NCBI GenBank assembly: GCA_024654485.1 | Contig: JANLHO010000031.1 | Span: 1-14,957 of the forward strand | Length of the DNA stretch: 14,957 nt | Direction of reading: 5' to 3' | DNA from: Patescibacteria group bacterium | Lineage (GTDB): Bacteria > Patescibacteriota > Minisyncoccia > Phycocordibacterales > UBA2100 | Shown: piece by piece, positions 10,889 to 14,957 of the stretch | Layout of the letters: each line of letters opens with the position of its first letter | How positions within the stretch are numbered: position 1 is the stretch's first letter | The notes under the pieces: generated by a model | What the model was told of the DNA's origin: nothing | The model's input: the letters and a program-made list of their open reading frames with translations, nothing else | Database searches by the model: none | Made by a program: the position numbers and the translations under genes

Positions 10889-11623
10889 ATGGCACAAGCC
10901 GCACAATCGCAAGACATAAAAACGCTCTTTGACGCGGGCGTGCATTTTGGCTACGGACGTTCGCGCAGACACCCTTCGTCCAATCCATTCCTTTTCGGAG
11001 CCAAGGACCGCACCGACATATTTGACCTTGAAATGACAGCACAGCGTCTTGCGGAAGCGCGCGAGTTCGTATCCTCGGTGGCCGAGAATGGCGGGCAAGT
11101 GCTTTTTGTATCAGGCAAGCACGAAGCACTCTCTATAGTCAAAGACGCCGCCATAAAATGCGGCGCGCCGTACGTCGCCGGACGATGGATAGGGGGCACG
11201 CTCACCAATTTCAAGAACATCCGCAAACGAATTGAGCGCTTGGAGAAGCTCATGAGCGAGCGCGATAGCGGAGAGCTTGAGAAATACACGAAGCGCGAGC
11301 GGCTTCTTATAGACAGGGAGATAGAAGAGCTGTTGGGGCGCTTCGGAGGCCTCGTCAAGATGGCCGACCTTCCGCGCGCTCTCTTTATCGTTGATCCGCG
11401 CCATGAAGACACGGCAGTGAAAGAGGCCAACCAGCTCAATATACCGGTCGTTGCGCTCGCGAGCTCGGACTGCGATTTCTCTCTGGTGCGCTACCCGATC
11501 CCCGGCAACGACACATCCGTGCGATCCATCGCACTGGTCGCTGAAGATATGTCCGGTGCATACATGGAGGGACACAAAAATCCGGCTGCCAAGGCCAAAG
11601 AACAGACGGCCGGCTCAAAGTAG
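10889..11623 (+). CDS. rpsB: 30S ribosomal protein S2
   Basis: The 244-residue protein belongs to the small-subunit body near the head and is needed for binding S1-type factors and for mRNA docking. Conserved segments in order: LFDAGVHFGYGRSRRHPSSN (~13-32), PFLFGAKDRTDIFDLE, GGQVLFVSGKHEA, CGAPYVAGRWIGGTLTNFK (~92-110), KMADLPRALFIVDPRHE, EANQLNIPVVALASSDCD and YPIPGNDTSVRSIAL. The length is normal for bacteria with a short tail. It is followed by tsf after 76 nt, the conserved rpsB-tsf order. No Shine-Dalgarno is present; expression probably starts from the promoter at 10822 or from a leaderless start at 10879. Confidence 0.96.
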   Translation: MAQAAQSQDIKTLFDAGVHFGYGRSRRHPSSNPFLFGAKDRTDIFDLEMTAQRLAEAREFVSSVAENGGQVLFVSGKHEALSIVKDAAIKCGAPYVAGRWIGGTLTNFKNIRKRIERLEKLMSERDSGELEKYTKRERLLIDREIEELLGRFGGLVKMADLPRALFIVDPRHEDTAVKEANQLNIPVVALASSDCDFSLVRYPIPGNDTSVRSIALVAEDMSGAYMEGHKNPAAKAKEQTAGSK

Positions 11624-11662
11624 CGCGGGGCGAGTAACGTGCGTGGAGCGACCTGTCGTGCT

Positions 11663-11690
11663 TTGATTTATTCCCAAGGTCATATACCAT
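11663..11690 (+). promoter_or_regulatory. Possible promoter TTGATT-16-TACCAT of EF-Ts
   Basis: TTGATT (11663-11668) and TACCAT (11685-11690) are 16 nt apart, and the ATG at 11700 is 9 nt after the -10. This would let tsf be transcribed separately from rpsB with almost no leader. Confidence 0.35.
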
Positions 11691-11699
11691 TCGTCTATC

Positions 11700-12284
11700 A
11701 TGGAAATCACCACTGAAGTAATAAAACAATTGCGAGAGGAGACGGGAGTATCCGTCATGCAATGCAAGAAAGCGCTTGAGAAGGCGGAGGGAGACGTGGA
11801 GAAGGCCAAGGTGATACTCCGCAAGACGAGTGCGGCGATAGCGGGCAAGAAGGCCGACCGTGCTCTGGGAGCGGGGGTAGCGGTCGCATACACGCACGCG
11901 GGATCGCAAGTGGTGGGCGCCGTCGTGCTCGCATGCGAGACGGACTTCGTCTCCAAGAACGAGGAGTTCGTCAGATTGGCTTACGACATCGCGATGCACG
12001 TAGCCGCGATGAGTCCGGCTTTCGTCTCGCGTGATGACGTAAAAGAGAGCGATACAAAAGCCGCGCGTGAGGTTTTTGCAAAAGAGGTTGAGAAAGTGCC
12101 TGAAGTGGCGCGAGCAAAAGCTCTTGAAGGCAAGATAGACAACTATCTGGGCGAGCGTGTCCTCTTGGAGCAGGCTTTCGTGAGGGATCCAAGTACGACA
12201 GTAAGGCAGCTTATAGACTCAGCAATACAGAAATTCGGAGAGAAGATAGAGGTCGTCCGCTTTGAGCGCCTTTCGGTACGCTAA
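11700..12284 (+). CDS. tsf: Elongation factor Ts
   Basis: The 194-residue protein is the nucleotide exchange factor for EF-Tu. It starts with a UBA-like N-terminal domain: TTEVIKQLREETGVSVMQCK, then KKALEKAEGDVEKAKVILRK. The conserved EF-Tu-contacting TDFVSKNEEF lies near residue 80, followed by DIAMHVAAMSP. The length matches the short single-core-domain form known from Thermus, not the ~280-residue E. coli form. It follows rpsB by 76 nt. The start shows no Shine-Dalgarno, and the downstream gap is an inverted-repeat element. Confidence 0.95.
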   Translation: MEITTEVIKQLREETGVSVMQCKKALEKAEGDVEKAKVILRKTSAAIAGKKADRALGAGVAVAYTHAGSQVVGAVVLACETDFVSKNEEFVRLAYDIAMHVAAMSPAFVSRDDVKESDTKAAREVFAKEVEKVPEVARAKALEGKIDNYLGERVLLEQAFVRDPSTTVRQLIDSAIQKFGEKIEVVRFERLSVR

Positions 12285-12291
12285 AAGCATG

Positions 12292-12423
12292 CCCGCACAC
12301 TAATTTTGTAGATGCCTCTCTTATGAACACTGCCGATTACACAGAAATTACCAGCAATGTTGAGTGTTCCGCGCGCGTAGTAGATTGCTACGGCACGGAA
12401 TGTCTACAAATTTAGTGTGCGGG
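12292..12423. repeat. Inverted-repeat element between EF-Ts and membrane protein
   Basis: The left arm 12292-12312 (CCCGCACACTAATTTTG...) and right arm 12403-12423 are reverse complements at 20 of 21 positions. The right arm ends 1 nt before ATG 12425. Ten nt after the left arm an ATGAACACT begins a 30-codon ORF (12323-12415, MNTADYTEITSNVECSARVV...). The spacing and the ATGAACA start match the element at 3726-3861. Confidence 0.7.
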
Positions 12424-12424
12424 T

Positions 12425-12802
12425 ATGACGATAGCCATGGTATTTTTCCTGCTCGCCCTCGTGGGCGTCATCACACTTTTCTCTCTGAAGTATTGGGAGA
12501 TACGGAGCGGGCGAGTCGTTATGCCGGAAATGCGCACGCGTATAGATGAGAGCGCGCGCTATCTCAAGGGCCTCATGCTTGCGGCGCGCGTTGACCTCGC
12601 CAAGCTTTCCCCGCAGGTGCTGCGCATAGCCCGCCTCCTTGTGCACGAGGCTGCGCTGCTTTTGGCGGCTCTCGCTCGTGCCGGCGAGAGGCAGGCGCAT
12701 CGGCTCGCAGACATGGTTTCTTACAAGCATCGTTTTGAGGCGCGGAAGACCCGCTCGGAGTTCCTTAAAAAGGTTTCCGAGAACAAAGATGAGGAGGAGT
12801 AG
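12425..12802 (+). CDS. Small membrane protein, unknown function
   Basis: The 125-residue protein has one N-terminal hydrophobic segment (about residues 2-22: IAMVFFLLALVGVITLFSLKYW). An amphipathic, Ala/Leu/Arg-rich helical region follows, with repeated RLLVHEAALLLAALARAGE-like heptads, then a charged Lys/Glu tail. It is probably an N-terminally anchored protein with a cytoplasmic helical domain. I do not recognise a named family. It follows tsf in the same direction and is preceded by an inverted-repeat arm touching its start. ATG 12437 is an alternative start. Position suggests constitutive expression; function is unknown. Confidence 0.7.
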   Translation: MTIAMVFFLLALVGVITLFSLKYWEIRSGRVVMPEMRTRIDESARYLKGLMLAARVDLAKLSPQVLRIARLLVHEAALLLAALARAGERQAHRLADMVSYKHRFEARKTRSEFLKKVSENKDEEE

Positions 12803-12804
12803 CA

Positions 12805-12930
12805 TCCCGCGCACTGCCGCCCCACCGAACTACACCGCTCGTATTGATGTGTCGCGTATCACCACTGCGCTCTTTTGCGCACGTTTCCGCCCGCGCCGTG
12901 CTAGGTTCTGTGGGGTGGCAGCGCGCGGGA
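12805..12930. repeat. Inverted-repeat element before tRNA-Thr
   Basis: The left arm 12805-12830 (TCCCGCGCACTGCCGCCCCA...) and right arm 12905-12930 are reverse complements at 23 of 26 positions, around 74 nt. The left arm begins 2 nt after the membrane protein stop. The right arm ends 3 nt before the -35 of the tRNA promoter. The inside has no supported gene. Confidence 0.65.
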
Positions 12931-12933
12931 CAC

Positions 12934-12962
12934 TTGAAGAGTGGGGTAGGAAAGGGCACAAT
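12934..12962 (+). promoter_or_regulatory. Promoter TTGAAG-17-CACAAT of tRNA-Thr
   Basis: TTGAAG (12934-12939) and CACAAT (12957-12962) are 17 nt apart. The expected start, near 12969, is only 1-2 nt before the mature tRNA 5' end. Confidence 0.5.
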
Positions 12963-12970
12963 GCGGCATC

Positions 12971-13046
<76 letters not shown>

Positions 13047-13059
13047 TCCTTATCTTGCC

Positions 13060-13788
13060 TTATCTTGCCGTATCGCTTGATGTGGCCGCGGTAGAGGTCG
13101 CGCTTTTTTCAAGAGTGGAGAGCTCCGGCAGAATGCTTTCTATGTCCGCGATACTCTGGAATCCGTGGTACACATTCCCCTTGATAACGAGTGCCGGCAT
13201 TTCGTCTCCGACCTTGTCTATCGCTATCAGTGTCTGGAGCGCGGAGACGTCCAGATTGTAATCAAAAGAATATATTCGCAGCTGCGGGTAGGTATCGGAT
13301 AGCGCGGTAAGGACGGAGCCCTGATCCTCGCAAGCACGCGTGCAATCGCCCTCGTTGGAGTAGAAATACAAGATGAAGACAGGCTCAAGACTGCACTTCG
13401 CCGCCAGCTGTTTCATAAGGATGTAATCTTTTATCTCAAGGAGCGAGTAGAGCCGCTTGAGGCGCAGGACCTCCGCGCGGTTGGACGAGCCTTGGGATTC
13501 CATGTAGGCGAGCTGGTTGCCTAGGCTTGATAGCTCGCTGGGCAGTATGGTGTTCTCCGCGACGTCGCTGCACGAGTGCTCCTGCAGAAGGTCAAATTGT
13601 GTCTCCAGCGAGAGGATGTCGGTGGAGATGTCGTCCTGCGTGGCTCGTATTTCGGCGATACGCAGCGCACTGAAATAATTGGAAGCGTACAGCGCAGTAG
13701 CGAAGATGAGCGCAGTGATGAGGAAAGCAACCGCATAACTGCTCCAGCGGGCATTGCGTGTGGAAATGACGGGTTCTTCCATAAACAT
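13060..13788 (-). CDS. Membrane-anchored thioredoxin-like protein with coiled coil
   Basis: The 242-residue protein has a short N-terminus and one transmembrane segment (YAVAFLITALIFATALYA, about residues 17-34). A coiled-coil stretch rich in Leu, Glu and Arg follows (~40-120). The C-terminal thioredoxin-like fold has FILYFYSNEGDCTRACEDQG, a later strand LRIYSFDYNLDV, MPALVIKG in the cis-proline position, and YHGF. The redox motif is spaced CxxxC (CTRAC), not CxxC, so disulphide chemistry is possible but atypical. The domain probably faces the outside. M at 13788 or 13782 is the start; longer frames run into the heptamer array and are not protein-like. A promoter appears to be formed by that array. 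The next gene upstream is a GT2 enzyme. Confidence 0.72.
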   Translation of the reverse strand: MFMEEPVISTRNARWSSYAVAFLITALIFATALYASNYFSALRIAEIRATQDDISTDILSLETQFDLLQEHSCSDVAENTILPSELSSLGNQLAYMESQGSSNRAEVLRLKRLYSLLEIKDYILMKQLAAKCSLEPVFILYFYSNEGDCTRACEDQGSVLTALSDTYPQLRIYSFDYNLDVSALQTLIAIDKVGDEMPALVIKGNVYHGFQSIADIESILPELSTLEKSATSTAATSSDTAR

Positions 13789-13799
13789 AAAGGTCAGAG

Positions 13800-13827
13800 A
13801 ACAGTAAACAGATAACAGTGAACAGTC
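13800..13827 (-). repeat. Heptamer array upstream of the thioredoxin-like gene
   Basis: Plus-strand units: AACAGTA, AACAGAT, AACAGTG, AACAGTC. The same family as 938-972 and 2885-2912. It lies 11 nt upstream of ATG 13788 on the minus strand. Confidence 0.75.
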
Positions 13828-13829
13828 AA
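13801..13829 (-). promoter_or_regulatory. Promoter TTGACT-17-TACTGT made by the heptamer array
   Basis: On the minus strand TTGACT (13829-13824) and TACTGT (13806-13801) are 17 nt apart, both within repeat units. The start would be about 6 nt before ATG 13788. The repeat therefore may provide the promoter. Confidence 0.45.
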
Positions 13830-13851
13830 TGCCGTCCGCATCGCCGTACAT

Positions 13852-13875
13852 CCGTTAACCATGAGCTGTCAACGG
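13852..13875. repeat. Short hairpin after the GT2 stop
   Basis: CCGTTAAC (13852-13859) pairs with GTCAACGG (13868-13875) at 7 of 8 positions. It lies 2 nt past the glycosyltransferase stop on the minus strand. No U-tract follows, so termination is uncertain. Confidence 0.4.
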
Positions 13876-13877
13876 AC

Positions 13878-14869
13878 TTATCTCCATCTCACTCCAGTCT
13901 TGAAGGTCGCGCGCACGAGGGCTACGCTCACCCACACGGGCACGAGAAAGCCGTAGAGCAGTATGAAAAGTGGAGTGCCCATAGGGGGCTTACGTGAGCC
14001 GGTCCCTATGAATGACCCTGTCGTTATGAATACGACGATGAGCATCACGCTGACCCATACGATGAACCACATCGCGCTGGTGTCTATGTAGAAAGGGTCA
14101 AAGTAAGGATGCGGAACGGCGCCGGTCACCGCGATGCGCGTGAGCCCGTGAGCAATATCGTTGGCGGCATACACAAGTACGCGCACGAAAAAGAATACAA
14201 TCGTCATAACGGAGATAAGCGCGGCCGGAAGGACTATTAAGCCGAGCGTGCCGAATTTGCGGTTGCCTATCATGGAGCGGTAATCAAGCGCGTTGCGCAG
14301 CCAGCCGTAGGTCCAGCGCACGCGCTGCCGGAAAAGTCCGCGCAAATTCGCGGGAGTAGCGGTGTGTACGATAGCCCGCGGCGCGTTGGCTATCAGGTGC
14401 CCCGCGAACTGCATACGCAGCGCCATTTCCATGTCTTCCGTGGAATGCCCGTAACGCCAACCGCCGAGCTCTCGCACGACGGAGGAGCGAAAGACCGAGA
14501 AAGGACCGGGGGTTATAAATACCGAGCCGAGCGTAGCGAGCATGAAGCGGCTGAATATAGAAATGCGATACTCAACGTTTTGCATATGCTGCAGGAAGGT
14601 GCTCGGCTCCCGTACGTGTATGCCGGGCGTAACGGCGCCGACGCGCCCGTCGCGGAACACATGCACCACGTTGAGCAGGGCATCCGGCGCGACACTTGAA
14701 TCGGCATCAAGGCAGCCGATGAGCTCCGCGCTCGTGTGCTCCAGAGCGAGGTTCATCGCCGTGTGTTTGCCGCCGTTTTCCTTGCGCAGGATGGTAAGAC
14801 GGGGGGTCGGCATTTGCCCGCTTGCGGCGCTAGCCGCCGCCCCGCGGCGGCGTCGAACAAAGTCCTCAT
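13878..14869 (-). CDS. Membrane GT2 glycosyltransferase, 5' end not reliable
   Basis: The protein is a processive family 2 glycosyltransferase like the HAS/IcaA/BcsA group. It shows ILRKENGGKHTAMNLALE, GCLDADSSV (DxD site), TPGPFSVFRS, STEDMEMALRMQ (acceptor Asp) and FRQRVRWTYGWLRNAL (QxxRW). At least three hydrophobic segments follow (LIVLPAALISVMTIVFFFVR, MWFIVWVSVMLIVVFI, FILLYGFLVPVWVSVALVRA). It probably polymerises or transfers sugar from a UDP-sugar at the membrane, for a surface polysaccharide. The stop is at 13878. Upstream of 14820 the frame stays open to 14954, but 14870-14957 is an inverted copy of 14733-14820, so that part is not true protein sequence and the real N-terminus is missing. 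Confidence 0.85.
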
Positions 14870-14957
14870 CGGGCAAATGCCGACCCCCCGTCTTACCATC
14901 CTGCGCAAGGAAAACGGCGGCAAACACACGGCGATGAACCTCGCTCTGGAGCACACG
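14733..14957. repeat. 88-bp perfect inverted repeat ending at window edge
   Basis: 14733-14820 and 14870-14957 are exact reverse complements, with a 49-nt centre. The centre contains GCCGCCGC (14833-14840) and GCGGCGGC (14844-14851), a perfect 8-bp hairpin. The arm consists of glycosyltransferase coding sequence and runs to the final base. This is the signature of a fold-back at a contig end; a genuine inverted duplication is the alternative. Confidence 0.9.

Noticed and set aside
11624..11699. Inverted repeat in the rpsB-tsf gap
   Set aside because: Only GACCT/AGGTC with a long loop; not distinguishable from chance.
13051..13069. Direct repeat TATCTTGCC twice, 10 nt apart
   Set aside because: Too short and only two copies, across the stop codon of the thioredoxin-like gene; likely chance or slippage.
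14870..14954. N-terminal extension of the glycosyltransferase
   Set aside because: It is encoded by the antisense of the same gene copied as an inverted repeat, so it is not real protein sequence.

Overview
The window looks like chromosomal DNA of a small-genome Patescibacteria/CPR bacterium, most likely Parcubacteria. This is inferred from gene content and style, not from a marker phylogeny. It has split transketolase subunits, a GspG/PilA-like pseudopilin, a CTC-type L25, a short EF-Ts and a short RF1. Most start codons lack a Shine-Dalgarno, and several -10 boxes lie only 6-7 nt before the ATG. UGA, UAG and UAA all end real genes, so there is no UGA recoding as in Gracilibacteria/Absconditabacteria.

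Layout: 1-935 holds a repeat copy, a small membrane protein and a type IV pilin-like protein. 1019-5977 is a pentose-phosphate block: ribulose-phosphate 3-epimerase-like protein, transketolase N-terminal subunit, a 23S-IVP four-helix-bundle gene on an inverted-repeat cassette, a PPC/DUF296 protein, transketolase C-terminal subunit, and a convergent PfkB-family sugar kinase. 6260-9162 has ribosomal protein L25, an exported coiled-coil lytic-transglycosylase-like protein and a PlsC-like acyltransferase. 9237-12802 is a translation block: L31 type B, RF1, S2, EF-Ts and a small membrane protein. 12971-13045 is tRNA-Thr(UGU). 13060-14957 (minus strand) has a membrane-anchored thioredoxin-like protein and a membrane GT2 glycosyltransferase. 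The last 88 bases are the exact reverse complement of 14733-14820, probably a fold-back at a contig end.

The most unusual layer is intergenic. (1) Tandem arrays with a strict 7-nt period (consensus NNAACAG) occur at five loci, flank the four-helix-bundle gene in opposite orientations, and appear once inside the transketolase C-subunit reading frame. (2) Most intergenic gaps are inverted repeats, with arms of 16-60 nt around about 45-90 nt, whose right arm ends at or within a few bases of the next start codon or promoter. Two of them (3726-3861 and 12292-12423) share the same internal spacing. (3) There is a perfect 42-bp palindrome before rpsB, and a strong promoter that would start transcription directly into a terminator hairpin at 4881-4950. 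(4) A promoter-bearing 38-codon ORF just before the transketolase N-subunit looks like a second copy of its N-terminus, in the same frame and separated by one UAG. The protein-coding content is mostly housekeeping; any novelty lies in these repeats and in the leaderless gene organisation.
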